A stretch of 64,000 nt of DNA from Ferrimonas balearica (GTDB taxonomy: Bacteria; Pseudomonadota; Gammaproteobacteria; Enterobacterales; Shewanellaceae): assembly GCF_019802085.1 (NCBI RefSeq), contig NZ_JAHVHV010000004.1:1-64000 (forward strand), read 5' to 3'. Under the pieces are notes generated by a model, which did no database searches, was not told where the DNA came from, and was given only the letters and a program-made list of their open reading frames with translations. Of the stretch, positions 55,283 through 63,872 are shown piece after piece. The stretch's first letter is position 1; every line of letters starts with the position of its first letter. The position numbers were made by a program, and so were the translations under genes.

Positions 55283-55558
55283 TCAGCCGATCAGGCGGTC
55301 CAGCTGGCGTTCGATGGCCTGGTGGATCCCGGCCTGGAAGGGTTTGAGCAGCAGCCCCAGCTCCAGGGTGATCACCACCTGGGAGGGGCCGGGCAGCAGG
55401 GTGCCACGGGCGCCGCTGCGGGAGAAATGCACCGCATCCCCCCGCTTCTGTATCCGCAGCTGATACTCCTGGGCCAACTGGCCGGAGAGGTCACTCACCA
55501 GGGACTCCAGCTCGTCGGCGGAGAGGCGGTGAGGCCGTTCAATGTGTATCGAACCCAT
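55283..55558 (-). CDS. PHA-granule-region family protein (PHA_gran_rgn, 91 aa)
   Basis: A 91-residue protein starting MGSIHIERPHRLSADELESL, the pattern of the polyhydroxyalkanoic acid system family (PF09650-type). GVVITLELGLLLKPF-like strand (here QVVITLELGLLLKPF) and a final amphipathic helix AIERQLDRLIG. Such proteins are encoded beside PHA genes but have no known activity. It lies 32 nt after tyrA, so it may be co-transcribed with aroF-tyrA although it belongs functionally with the phasins. Confidence 0.8.
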   Translation of the reverse strand: MGSIHIERPHRLSADELESLVSDLSGQLAQEYQLRIQKRGDAVHFSRSGARGTLLPGPSQVVITLELGLLLKPFQAGIHQAIERQLDRLIG

Positions 55559-55590
55559 GCCTCACACCCTAGCAGCGCGCGCGCCGGATG

Positions 55591-56727
55591 TCAGCCACTG
55601 CGGCTGTCATTGGCCGCCATCAGCATGTTGGCGCTCTCCACCCGGAACTGCTGGGCAAAGTCGCCGAACCACTCGGCCACGTCGGCAAACTCCGCTTCGA
55701 AGCCGGCCTTATCCCCGGCCTCCAGCAGCGCCAGGGCCTCCTGGTAACGCGCCAGATAGTGGCGGGCGCGGGCCAGGGCATCGGGCTGGGCGAAAATGAT
55801 GTCGGCGTAGAGGCTGGCGTCCTGGGCAAACAGCCGGCCCACCATCGCCAGCTCAAGCCGGTAGATGGGGGAGCTGAACTGCAGCAGCTGCTCGATGTCG
55901 GCGTGCTCGCGCTTCAGGTGCAGGCCGTAGACGAAGGCGGTGAAGTGGCGCATCGCCTGCACCAGTTGCATCGCCTGATCGTGCTCCGAGGCCGGGGCCT
56001 CATGCAGCCGGGCGCCCCAGATGGCGATCTGCTTCAGCAGCCACTGGTAGGCCCCCTCGTCGCGGCCGTGGCACACCACCACCACCTGCTTGGCCAACGA
56101 GGCCACGTCGGGCCCGAACATGGGGTGCAGTCCCAGCACCGGGCCCCGATGGGCTTTGAGCATCGCCGCCAGGGGCGCCTGTTTGATGGAGGTCAAATCC
56201 ACCAGTAGGCACCCCTCCGGCAGCGGCGGCAGGCGCTCGATCACCGAGCAGGTCTGCTCGATGGGGACACTGACCACCACCACGCCGGCATCGGAAACCA
56301 GGGCCTCGGCCTGGTCCCAGTCGTCCCGCTCCAGGATCCGCACCTCGTAGCCGGAGAGGGTAAACAGCTGGGCAAAGAGGCCACCGAGCTTACCGCCACC
56401 ACCGACGATGACGATGGGCCCCAGGGTGTCGTTGACCCGCTTAAAGCCCACGTCCTTCTCGGAGACGTAGGACTCGCGCATCATCCGCCGCAGCAGGTCC
56501 TCAATCAGCTGGGGGGGCACGCCGAGGGCCTCGGCCTCCGCCCGGCGCTTGGCCAGCATGCTGGCCTCCCGCTTGGGGGCGTAGATGGGCACCCCCTCCT
56601 TGTGCTTGATGGCCCCCACCTGGCCCACCAGATCGAGCCGCCGGCGCAGCAGGCTCAGCAGCTCCTGGTCCACTTCATCAATCTGCCCCCGCAAGGCATC
56701 GAGGGCGGCGCTGGTTGGTTCCGCCAT
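55591..56727 (-). CDS. tyrA: Chorismate mutase / prephenate dehydrogenase (T-protein)
   Basis: Makes 4-hydroxyphenylpyruvate, the tyrosine precursor. 378 aa (E. coli 373). AroQ mutase 1-~90 ([27 protein letters not shown] split by family), then dehydrogenase with Rossmann motif [31 protein letters not shown] and catalytic His region GLHPMFG. The start overlaps the aroF stop (TGATG), so translation is coupled. Confidence 0.97.
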   Translation of the reverse strand: MAEPTSAALDALRGQIDEVDQELLSLLRRRLDLVGQVGAIKHKEGVPIYAPKREASMLAKRRAEAEALGVPPQLIEDLLRRMMRESYVSEKDVGFKRVNDTLGPIVIVGGGGKLGGLFAQLFTLSGYEVRILERDDWDQAEALVSDAGVVVVSVPIEQTCSVIERLPPLPEGCLLVDLTSIKQAPLAAMLKAHRGPVLGLHPMFGPDVASLAKQVVVVCHGRDEGAYQWLLKQIAIWGARLHEAPASEHDQAMQLVQAMRHFTAFVYGLHLKREHADIEQLLQFSSPIYRLELAMVGRLFAQDASLYADIIFAQPDALARARHYLARYQEALALLEAGDKAGFEAEFADVAEWFGDFAQQFRVESANMLMAANDSRSG

Positions 56728-57803
56728 CAGGCCTCCTTAAAGCGGTTGGGCAGCATGGGGCCGAGGGCTTCGGCGCCCACCCGCAGCAGCGATTCGGTGG
56801 TGGCCCAGTCGATGCAGGCGTCGGTGATGGAGAGGCCGTACTCCAGCTGGTCCCGCGGGGTGTCGGCGCTCTGGTTGCCCTCCTTGAGGTGGCTCTCCAG
56901 CATGATGCCGATGATGGAGGTGTTGCCCTCCAAGATCTGGTGGAAGACGTTCTGGGCCACCAGGGGCTGACGGGCCGGGTCCTTGGAGGAGTTGCCGTGG
57001 CTGCAGTCGATCACCAGGCGGGCATTGAGCCCGGCGGCGTGCAGCTCCTGCTCGGACAGGGCTACGTTGACCGAGTCGTAGTTGGGCTGCTTGCCGCCGC
57101 GCAGGATCACGTGGCCATCCGGGTTGCCCTGGGTCTGCAGCAGCGCCACCTGGCCGGCCTGGTTGATCCCCATAAAGCGGTGGGAGTGGGACGCCGCCTG
57201 CAGGGCGTTGATCGCCACCCCCAGCTTGCCGTCGGTGCCGTTTTTGAACCCCACCGGCATGGAGAGACCGGAGGCCATCTCCCGGTGAGTCTGGGATTCG
57301 GTGGTGCGGGCGCCGATGGCGGACCAGGCGAACAGCTCGCTCAAGTACTGGGGGCTGATGGGATCCAGCGCCTCGGTGGCCACCGGCAGCTCCAGCTCCG
57401 CCAGCCAGATCAGCAGCTCACGGGCCTGGCGCAGCCCCTTCTCCACATTGAAGGAGCCGTCCATGTCCGGATCGTTGATCAGCCCCTTCCAGCCCACAGT
57501 GGTGCGGGGCTTCTCGAAGTAGACCCGCATCAGGATGTAGCACTGGCCCTTGAGCTCCTCGTGCAGGGTTTTGAGCTTGAGGGCGTACTCCTTGGCCGCC
57601 TCCACGTCGTGGATGGAGCAGGGGCCGGCCACCACCAGGATGCGGTTGTCGCGCTTGTGCACGATGTCCGCCACCTGCTTGCGGGCGTCCAGGATATATC
57701 GGTAGGCGTGATCAGACAGCGGCAGCTGGGCCTTAAGCTCAGCCGGGGTGATGAGGACTCGTTCGGAGTCGATGTGGATGTTGTTAATGCTGTCCTTTTG
57801 CAT
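56727..57803 (-). CDS. aroF: DAHP synthase, type I-alpha (Tyr-sensitive AroF type)
   Basis: First step of the shikimate pathway (PEP + erythrose-4-P). Start at 57803 ([11 protein letters not shown]) matches E. coli AroF; the upstream reading to 57893 is not family-like. 358 aa. Intact motifs: GPCSIHD (metal Cys), [20 protein letters not shown] (PEP/E4P loop), [26 protein letters not shown] (His), MLESHL (Glu). It forms an operon with tyrA, so regulation by tyrosine is likely. These intact motifs contrast with the degenerate DAHPS-like domain in PheA. Confidence 0.96.
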   Translation of the reverse strand: MQKDSINNIHIDSERVLITPAELKAQLPLSDHAYRYILDARKQVADIVHKRDNRILVVAGPCSIHDVEAAKEYALKLKTLHEELKGQCYILMRVYFEKPRTTVGWKGLINDPDMDGSFNVEKGLRQARELLIWLAELELPVATEALDPISPQYLSELFAWSAIGARTTESQTHREMASGLSMPVGFKNGTDGKLGVAINALQAASHSHRFMGINQAGQVALLQTQGNPDGHVILRGGKQPNYDSVNVALSEQELHAAGLNARLVIDCSHGNSSKDPARQPLVAQNVFHQILEGNTSIIGIMLESHLKEGNQSADTPRDQLEYGLSITDACIDWATTESLLRVGAEALGPMLPNRFKEA

Positions 57804-57902
57804 AGTGTTTTCTCCGTCGTCATACCATGCACACGCCGCAACATCGCGGTCTTCAGACAGAGTGCCACACTCAAAACGGTTGTAAACCGGCAATTGGCGT
57901 CG

Positions 57903-57917
57903 ATTTAGGCCCTAAAT
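57903..57917. promoter_or_regulatory. Perfect palindrome upstream of aroF
   Basis: ATTTAGGCCCTAAAT, 7+1+7, 100 bp before the aroF start and just outside the rplS terminator. It does not match the TyrR box TGTAAA-N6-TTTACA. Regulator unknown. Confidence 0.4.
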
Positions 57918-57949
57918 AGACAAAAGCGCACTTTTATGGAGGCAAAACG

Positions 57950-57976
57950 AACAAGCCCGCCGAAACGGCGGGCTTG
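57950..57976 (-). terminator. Terminator of the rpsP-rimM-trmD-rplS operon
   Basis: CAAGCCCGCCG-TTT-CGGCGGGCTTG on the minus strand followed by TTCGTTTTG, about 28 nt after rplS. Confidence 0.8.
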
Positions 57977-58002
57977 AGGGTGCTTGCGTGAACTAAGCAA
58001 TC

Positions 58003-58350
58003 TTAGTTCAGGCGCTCGCGGATACGTGCAGACTTACCACTGCGCTCACGCAGGTAGTACAGCTTGGCACGACGTACACGGCCGCGGCGCTTAACGGTGA
58101 TGCTTTCTACCAGCGGAGAGTGAGTCTGGAACGCACGCTCTACGCCTTCACCATTAGAGATCTTGCGAACAGTGAACGCAGAGTGCAGACCGCGGTTACG
58201 CTTAGCGATAACCACGCCTTCGAAGGCCTGCAGACGAGTCTTGTCGCCTTCGGTTACACGGACTTGAACAACGACGGTGTCACCCGGGCCAAAGGCCGGA
58301 ACGTCGCTCTTCATCTGCTCTTGTTCAATCTGCTTGATGATGTTGCTCAT
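58003..58350 (-). CDS. rplS: 50S ribosomal protein L19
   Basis: Ribosomal protein at the 30S-50S interface. 115 aa, same as E. coli. [26 protein letters not shown] start (two blocks), [40 protein letters not shown]. Last gene of rpsP-rimM-trmD-rplS. Confidence 0.98.
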   Translation of the reverse strand: MSNIIKQIEQEQMKSDVPAFGPGDTVVVQVRVTEGDKTRLQAFEGVVIAKRNRGLHSAFTVRKISNGEGVERAFQTHSPLVESITVKRRGRVRRAKLYYLRERSGKSARIRERLN

Positions 58351-58383
58351 AATTAAACTCTCATCCTAGATATACTGAAAACT

Positions 58384-59130
58384 CTAACGTTCGATCGGCT
58401 GTTCGGTCACGAACTCGGCAAGCAACTGGGCCTGCTCGTCAGTCAGAGCTAGGTTATTTAACAGTTCCGGTCGTCGCGCCCAGGTGCGTCCCAGGGACTG
58501 CTTCAGGCGCCATTTCCGGATCAATTCATGGTTGCCACTCAAAAGGACCTCAGGCACCGAGCTGCCGTCCAATACTTCCGGACGGGTGTAGTGGGGACAG
58601 TCCAGCAGGCCATCCGAGAAGGAGTCCTGCTCTGCCGAAGCCGCTTTCCCCAAGACGCCGGGCACCAAACGGGACACCGCGTCAATGAGGTTCATGGCCG
58701 GCAGTTCACCGCCACTGAGTACGTAGTCACCAACGGACCACTCCTCATCCACTTCGCTCTGGATGATGCGCTCATCGATACCTTCGTACCGACCGCACAC
58801 CAGCACCACGCGCTCATAGGTGGCCAGCTGCTCAACACCGGGTTGGGTCAGCGGGCGCCCCTGGGGAGACAGGTAGATCACCTTGGCCCCCTCCCCCGCC
58901 TCTGCCTTGGCAGCGCGGATGGCTTTGCGCAATGGTTCGACCATCATCAGCATCCCCGGGCCACCGCCATAAGGGCGGTCGTCCACGGTGCGATGGCGAT
59001 CGATAGTGAAATCACGAGGATTCCACGTTTGCACCTGAATCAGGCCATTTTTCACGGCCCGACCGGTTACCCCGAAATCAGTAATGGCACGAAACATCTC
59101 CGGGAAGAGGGTCACTACCCCTAACCACAT
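58384..59130 (-). CDS. trmD: tRNA (guanine-N1)-methyltransferase TrmD
   Basis: Makes m1G37 next to the anticodon and prevents +1 frameshifting. 248 aa with SPOUT trefoil knot: [66 protein letters not shown], and [11 protein letters not shown]. Start ATG 59130, 18 nt after rimM. Confidence 0.98.
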   Translation of the reverse strand: MWLGVVTLFPEMFRAITDFGVTGRAVKNGLIQVQTWNPRDFTIDRHRTVDDRPYGGGPGMLMMVEPLRKAIRAAKAEAGEGAKVIYLSPQGRPLTQPGVEQLATYERVVLVCGRYEGIDERIIQSEVDEEWSVGDYVLSGGELPAMNLIDAVSRLVPGVLGKAASAEQDSFSDGLLDCPHYTRPEVLDGSSVPEVLLSGNHELIRKWRLKQSLGRTWARRPELLNNLALTDEQAQLLAEFVTEQPIER

Positions 59131-59148
59131 GCGATTTGTCCCTCGCCC

Positions 59149-59679
59149 TTAGAAACTGGGGTCCCAGTCGACAACAATTTTTTTGCCGGGCGCGTCCACC
59201 TCAAGGATGAACTGCTCGGTCACAAACGGGATCAATCGTTCCCGCTTGCCGAACGCATCGTTACTCTTGGCTTCCACTTCCAGCACGTCATTGGAGCCGG
59301 TTTCCAGCAAGCCGGTCACCTTACCCATGTCGTAGCCCTTGGTGTTCACCACAGTGCAACCCACCAGGTCACGCCAGTAGAACTCGTCTTCCGGCAGCGA
59401 TTGGAGCTGCTCCGGCAAGATGGCAATGTCGCAGTTGATGTACTGCTCTGCCTGGTTGCGGTCCTGGACCTCAGCCAAACGGCAGATGATGCCATTGTTG
59501 TGACGGCGCCAGTCGGCCACCTTCACCTCTTGCCACTGCCCCTGGACCAGAATCCGCCAGGGAGAGTACTCAAAAATGCCTTCGAGTGAGTCGGTAAAGG
59601 CGTTGACCTTCAGCCAACCACGGATCCCGTACGCCGAACCGAGTCGGCCGACGACGATCATTTCCTGAGTGTTGGACAT
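59149..59679 (-). CDS. rimM: 16S rRNA processing protein RimM
   Basis: Assists 30S head maturation through contact with S19. 176 aa: RimM N-domain (VVGRLGSAYGIRGWLKVNAFTD) and PRC-barrel C-domain (DEFYWRDLVGCTVVNTKGYDMGKV, LETGSNDVLEVEA, ERLIPFV, VDWDP). ATG at 59679 is preferred over the in-frame TTG one codon upstream. Second gene of the rpsP operon. Confidence 0.96.
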   Translation of the reverse strand: MSNTQEMIVVGRLGSAYGIRGWLKVNAFTDSLEGIFEYSPWRILVQGQWQEVKVADWRRHNNGIICRLAEVQDRNQAEQYINCDIAILPEQLQSLPEDEFYWRDLVGCTVVNTKGYDMGKVTGLLETGSNDVLEVEAKSNDAFGKRERLIPFVTEQFILEVDAPGKKIVVDWDPSF

Positions 59680-59703
59680 CAACCTTACCTACCCAAACCT
59701 GAC

Positions 59704-59955
59704 TTAGGCAGCCGCTTTGCGGGCGTCCTTAACCAGGGTAGCAACGCGGTCAGAAAGCGCGGCGCCGTTGTTAACCCAGTGCTCAACGCGGTCCAGGTCA
59801 ATGCGCAGTTTCTCTTCTTGACCGGCAGCGATCGGGTTGAAGAAACCCACTTTTTCAATGAAACGGCCGTCACGGGCGTTACGGCTGTCCGTAACTACAA
59901 CAGAGTAGAACGGACGCTTTTTCGCGCCGCCACGAGCCAAACGAATGGTTACCAT
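59704..59955 (-). CDS. rpsP: 30S ribosomal protein S16
   Basis: 83 aa, starting [20 protein letters not shown]. The start at 59955 follows GAGGATG; upstream in-frame sequence to 60054 lies in the mRNA leader. [18 protein letters not shown] and [18 protein letters not shown] are S16 signatures. First gene of rpsP-rimM-trmD-rplS. Confidence 0.98.
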   Translation of the reverse strand: MVTIRLARGGAKKRPFYSVVVTDSRNARDGRFIEKVGFFNPIAAGQEEKLRIDLDRVEHWVNNGAALSDRVATLVKDARKAAA

Positions 59956-59989
59956 ACGGTTTACATCCTCTAATGGTGTTTGCAAGCAA

Positions 59990-60014
59990 TAAAACAGGGG
60001 CCGTAATGGCCCCA
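59990..60014 (-). terminator. Terminator-like hairpin in the rpsP leader
   Basis: Minus strand GGGGCC-ATTAC-GGCCCC-TGTTTTATT between the promoter and rpsP. It could attenuate the operon; the stem is only 6 bp, so partial read-through is expected. Confidence 0.55.
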
Positions 60015-60031
60015 AGGTAGAAAGCCCGCCG

Positions 60032-60059
60032 ATTTTACCTGAACCTAGGCTCAATGCAA
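60032..60059 (-). promoter_or_regulatory. rpsP operon promoter
   Basis: Minus strand TTGCAT (60059-60054), 16-nt spacer, TAAAAT (60037-60032), then CGGCGGG, a GC-rich discriminator typical of ribosomal-protein promoters. Confidence 0.75.
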
Positions 60060-60140
60060 CCTTACGGGCTAGAAAGTGATCGCCCGGGCCGACCGGCGCT
60101 CAAGGGATAGAGTCTAGTCGGCCTGGGGGAGTTGGCAGAC

Positions 60141-61508
60141 TCAGCGCGGGAACTTCATCCCCGGCGGCATCATGCCACCCATGTTGCGCATCATCTTCTT
60201 CATGCCACCGCCTTTCATCTTCTTCATCATTTTCTGCATCTGGGTGAACTGCTTAAGCAGGCGGTTCACGTCCTGGATCTGGGTGCCGGAGCCGGCGGCG
60301 ATGCGCTTCTTGCGGCTGCCCTTGATGAGATCGGGGCGGGCCCGCTCCTTGGGAGTCATGGAGTTGATGATCGCCTCCATCTGGCGGGTCATCTTGTTGT
60401 CCTGCACCTGGGCCAGGGCGTCCGCCGGCAACTGGCCCACGCCGGGCAGCTTCTCCAGCATCCCCATCATGCCGCCCATGTTGTGCATCTGCTGCAGCTG
60501 GTCGCGGAAGTCGGTGAGGTCGAAACCCTCCCCCTTCTTCAGCTTCGTGGCCAGCTTCTCCGCCTGCTGCTTATCGACCTTGGCTTCCACCTCTTCGATC
60601 AGGGAGAGCACGTCCCCCATCCCCAGGATGCGAGAGGCCACCCGGTCCGGGTGGAAGGCTTCCAGGGCGTCGGTCTTCTCACCGACCCCGAGGAACTTGA
60701 TGGGCTTGCCGGTGATGTGGCGGATGGACAGGGCGGCACCGCCGCGGGCGTCGCCGTCCACCTTGGTGAGGATCACCCCGGTCAGCGGTAGAGCGTCGTT
60801 GAAGGCCTTGGCGGTGTTGGCGGCGTCCTGACCGGTCATGGCGTCAACGGTGAACAGGGTCTCCACCGGCTGAATGGCGTCGTGGAGGGCCTGGATCTCC
60901 GCCATCATCTCGCCGTCCACGTGCAGACGACCGGCGGTATCCAGGATCACCACGTCGAAGAACTTCTTCTTGGCGTGCTCGATGGCGGCGTTGGCGATGG
61001 CCACCGGCTTCTGATCGACGCTGGAGGGGAAGAACTCCACACCGATGTCGCCGGCCAGGGTCTCCAGCTGCTTGATGGCCGCGGGACGGTAGACGTCGGC
61101 ACTGACCACCAGGACGGATTTCTTCTCACGCTCCTTGAGGAACTTGGCCAGCTTGCCCACGGAGGTGGTTTTACCCGCCCCCTGCAGGCCGGCCATCATG
61201 ATCACCGCCGGCGGCTGGGCGGCCAGGTTGAGCGCTTCGTTGGCCTCGCCCATCGCCGCTTCCATCTCGGTGCGTACGATCTTGATGAAGGCCTGGCCCG
61301 GGGTCAGGCTCTTGGACACCTCGGTGCCGATGGCCCGCTCCCGCACCTTCTTGATGAACTCCCGCACCACCGGCAGGGCCACGTCCGCTTCCAGAAGCGC
61401 CATGCGCACTTCGCGCAAGGTGTCTTTGATGTTGTCCTCGGTCAGACGACCTCGGCCGCTGATGTTTTTCAGCGTCTGGTTCAAGCGCTCGGAAAGATTC
61501 TGGAACAT
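60141..61508 (-). CDS. ffh: Signal recognition particle protein Ffh
   Basis: SRP54 GTPase that targets nascent inner-membrane proteins with 4.5S RNA and FtsY. 455 aa from ATG 61508 (MFQNLSERLNQTLKNISGRG). N domain, G domain with GLQGAGKTTSVGKLA, DTAGRL and TKVDGDARGG, then a methionine-rich M domain (about 300-455; KMTRQMEAIINSM, and a C-terminal Met/Gly/Lys-rich tail). Divergent from ypjD, as in E. coli. Confidence 0.98.
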   Translation of the reverse strand: MFQNLSERLNQTLKNISGRGRLTEDNIKDTLREVRMALLEADVALPVVREFIKKVRERAIGTEVSKSLTPGQAFIKIVRTEMEAAMGEANEALNLAAQPPAVIMMAGLQGAGKTTSVGKLAKFLKEREKKSVLVVSADVYRPAAIKQLETLAGDIGVEFFPSSVDQKPVAIANAAIEHAKKKFFDVVILDTAGRLHVDGEMMAEIQALHDAIQPVETLFTVDAMTGQDAANTAKAFNDALPLTGVILTKVDGDARGGAALSIRHITGKPIKFLGVGEKTDALEAFHPDRVASRILGMGDVLSLIEEVEAKVDKQQAEKLATKLKKGEGFDLTDFRDQLQQMHNMGGMMGMLEKLPGVGQLPADALAQVQDNKMTRQMEAIINSMTPKERARPDLIKGSRKKRIAAGSGTQIQDVNRLLKQFTQMQKMMKKMKGGGMKKMMRNMGGMMPPGMKFPR

Positions 61509-61691
61509 CGCCGCACCACAGTTGTTCAAATGAGGGCGCATTATAGCGAGGCGGCCGAGACAAACTCAATCAAGCCCAGATCACATCTCGGCGCTTCGGC
61601 CCGATGCAGCCCCCTGTGGGCCGTGGTAAGCTTGCTCGAGGTGCTGGGCGCGGCCTTTGTTTTCAGCGCTCTAACTGCGAAAAGGGACATC

Positions 61692-62480
61692 ATGGAGTTA
61701 TTCGCGGTCGTGGCGATCCTCGGATACGCCATTGCATTTTATCTGCTGGCTTCCCGCCTGTTGGCGCCTGAGGGCCCCAACCGCAAACTGGTGACCATCA
61801 GCGCCGGTGTCGCCGTGGTGGGCCATGCCCTGGTGCTGGGTGACGCCATCCTGATGAAGGACGGTCAGAACTTCAGTCTCACCAACACCCTATCCCTGCT
61901 GGTGTGGATCATCACCGTGGCGATCACCGTCACCATGCCCCGGCTCAAGGTGCTGGTGGTGGCGCCGGCGGTCTACCTGTGCGCCATCCTGGCGGTGGTG
62001 GGCCTGTGGCTGCTGCCGCCCAAGTACATCACCCACTTCGAAGCGGAGCCCATGGTGCTGACCCACGTGGTGCTGGCCCTGCTCTCCTACGCGGTGATGC
62101 TGCTGGCCGCCCTCTACGCCATCCAGCTGGCGGGCATCGATCGCCGCCTCAAGCAGCGTCAGATCATGCTCAACCCCGCCCTGCCGCCGCTGATGACGGT
62201 GGAGAAGCAGCTCTACCACCTGACCTGGATCGGCTTCGTTCTGCTGACCCTGGGCCTGCTGACCGGCTGGGTGTTCCTCGAGGACTTCCTGGGGGATGGC
62301 AAGGGGCACAAGGCGATCCTCTCCATGGTGGCCTGGGTGGTCTACGGCATCATGCTGCTGCGTCACCACACCAAGGGGATGCGGATCCGCTCCGCCGTGG
62401 CCTTTACCTTCAGCGGGGCCGCCCTGCTGACCCTGGCCTACTTCGGCTCCCGGGTGGTGAAAGAGCTGATCCTCACCTGA
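61692..62480 (+). CDS. ypjD: YpjD, CcsA/CcmC-like cytochrome c assembly-family membrane protein
   Basis: A 262-residue inner-membrane protein with eight helices of the cytochrome c assembly (CcsA) family. ATG at 61692 after AAAGGGA; the frame stays open far upstream within the ffh antisense region and that part is not real. Conserved features: VGHALVLGDAI (His), HVVLALLSYAVMLLAALYA, WVVYGIMLLRHHTKGMR (paired His). It lacks the tryptophan-rich WWD heme loop of CcsA/CcmC, so a direct heme-handling role is uncertain. Next to corB and divergent from ffh. Confidence 0.9.
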   Translation: MELFAVVAILGYAIAFYLLASRLLAPEGPNRKLVTISAGVAVVGHALVLGDAILMKDGQNFSLTNTLSLLVWIITVAITVTMPRLKVLVVAPAVYLCAILAVVGLWLLPPKYITHFEAEPMVLTHVVLALLSYAVMLLAALYAIQLAGIDRRLKQRQIMLNPALPPLMTVEKQLYHLTWIGFVLLTLGLLTGWVFLEDFLGDGKGHKAILSMVAWVVYGIMLLRHHTKGMRIRSAVAFTFSGAALLTLAYFGSRVVKELILT

Positions 62481-62489
62481 TCCCGTCCG

Positions 62490-62513
62490 GCGCGCCCTTG
62501 ACAGGGCGCGCCT
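62490..62513. repeat. GC-rich hairpin between ypjD and corB
   Basis: GGCGCGCCC-TTGACA-GGGCGCGCC, a perfect 9-bp stem, with only a weak T-rich tract beyond it. May be a terminator of ypjD or an mRNA-stabilising hairpin. Its loop is TTGACA, but no -10 is placed correctly. Confidence 0.6.
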
Positions 62514-62556
62514 CAGTCGTTTAATTAGGGATCCGAACGGCAAAAGAGACCCCCTA

Positions 62557-63822
62557 TTGGACGACATCGCCACCGGCAGTTTGCTGACCCTGCTTGCTGT
62601 CCTTATCCTGATCTCCGCTTTCTTCTCCGGTACCGAAACCGCGATGATGTCGCTCAACCGGTATCGCCTGCGCAATCTGGCGTCCAAAGGCCATCGCGGG
62701 GCTCAACGGGTGGACCGGCTGCTGCAGCGGCCCGATCGCCTGATCGGCCTGATCCTCATCGGCAACAACGTCGTCAACCTCGCCGCCGCCTCCATCGCCA
62801 CCATCGTCTGTCAGCGCTGGTACGGTGACTGGGGACCCGCCGTGGCCACCGGTGGCCTGACCCTGATTGTGCTGATCTTCGCCGAGGTTACCCCCAAGAC
62901 CCTGGCTGCCCAGTATCCGGAAAAGCTGGCCTTCCCCAACAGCCTGATCCTGCGCCCGCTGATGACCCTCTGCTACCCCCTGGTGGCCCTGGTCAACGCC
63001 ATCAGCAACGGCATCCTCAACCAGCTGGGGCTCAGCCACCGCAGTGCCCGGGGCGACCACCTCAGCACCGATGAGCTGCGCAGCGTGGTGCACGAAGCCG
63101 GCGGGCTCATCCCCCGTCGCCACCGGGAGATGCTGGTGTCCATTCTGGATCTGGAGAAGGTCACGGTGGAGGACATCATGATCCCCCGGGCCGAGCTCTA
63201 CGCCATCGACATCAACGACGACTACCGGGCCATCGTTCGCCAGCTGACCCACAGCCCCCACACCCGGGTGCTGCTCTACCGGGACAACATCGATGACGTG
63301 GTGGGCTTCATTCACCTCAGTGACGTGCTGCGCCTGCTTACCAAGGAGCAGCGGGAGGCGAACAAGAGCACCCTGTTACGGGCGGTGCGGGAGATCTACT
63401 TCATCCCCGAGGGCACGCCGCTCAATGTGCAGCTGCTGAAGTTTCAGCGCGCCAAGGAGCGCATCGGCCTGGTGGTGGACGAGTACGGCGACATTCAGGG
63501 CCTGGTGACCCTGGAGGACATTCTGGAGGAGATCGTCGGCGACTTTACCACCGGACTGCAGGCGCCGCCCAGTGAAGGAATATGTCATCAGGATGACGGC
63601 AGTCTGCTGGTGGACGCCAGCATCACCCTTAGGGATTTCAACCGCGAAACCCAGTGGGCCTTTCCCACCGACGGTCCCAAGACCCTCAATGGCCTGATCC
63701 TCGAGCGTCTGGAGGAGATCCCGGCTCCCCACACCCAGCTGAACATCAATGGACACGGTGTCGAGGTGCTGGAAGTGGCGGATAACATGGTGAAATCGGT
63801 GAAAGTTTTGCCGGCAAACTGA
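62557..63822 (+). CDS. corB: CorB/YfjD, CNNM-type transporter-associated CBS protein
   Basis: A 421-residue membrane protein of the HlyC/CorC (CNNM/MpfA) family, linked to magnesium and cobalt efflux. TTG start at 62557, 8 nt after AAGAGA. DUF21 domain with three or four helices (SAFFSGTETAMMSLNRYRLRNLA split; VLIFAEVTPKTLAA), CBS pair (about 195-325; VEDIMIPRAELYAI, YGDIQGLVTLEDILEEIVGDF split), and a CorC_HlyC C-terminal domain (about 340-421; NDGVEVLEVADNMVKSV-like GVEVLEVADNMVKSV). It follows E. coli YfjD along the whole length, and the gene order ffh/ypjD-corB is conserved. Confidence 0.94.
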   Translation: MDDIATGSLLTLLAVLILISAFFSGTETAMMSLNRYRLRNLASKGHRGAQRVDRLLQRPDRLIGLILIGNNVVNLAAASIATIVCQRWYGDWGPAVATGGLTLIVLIFAEVTPKTLAAQYPEKLAFPNSLILRPLMTLCYPLVALVNAISNGILNQLGLSHRSARGDHLSTDELRSVVHEAGGLIPRRHREMLVSILDLEKVTVEDIMIPRAELYAIDINDDYRAIVRQLTHSPHTRVLLYRDNIDDVVGFIHLSDVLRLLTKEQREANKSTLLRAVREIYFIPEGTPLNVQLLKFQRAKERIGLVVDEYGDIQGLVTLEDILEEIVGDFTTGLQAPPSEGICHQDDGSLLVDASITLRDFNRETQWAFPTDGPKTLNGLILERLEEIPAPHTQLNINGHGVEVLEVADNMVKSVKVLPAN

Positions 63823-63872
63823 CGGCAGCATTACTACACTTAGTCTCCGCGCTGCCAAAACAGGATGGAGCC

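Noticed and set aside
51956-55558. Classical PHA biosynthesis locus
   Set aside because: Phasins and a PHA_gran_rgn protein are present, but there is no PHA synthase (PhaC), depolymerase or phaAB in the window; the enzyme genes are for wax ester/TAG.
57880-57900. TyrR box upstream of aroF
   Set aside because: TGTAAA is present, but the second half six bases later reads ATTGGC instead of TTTACA.
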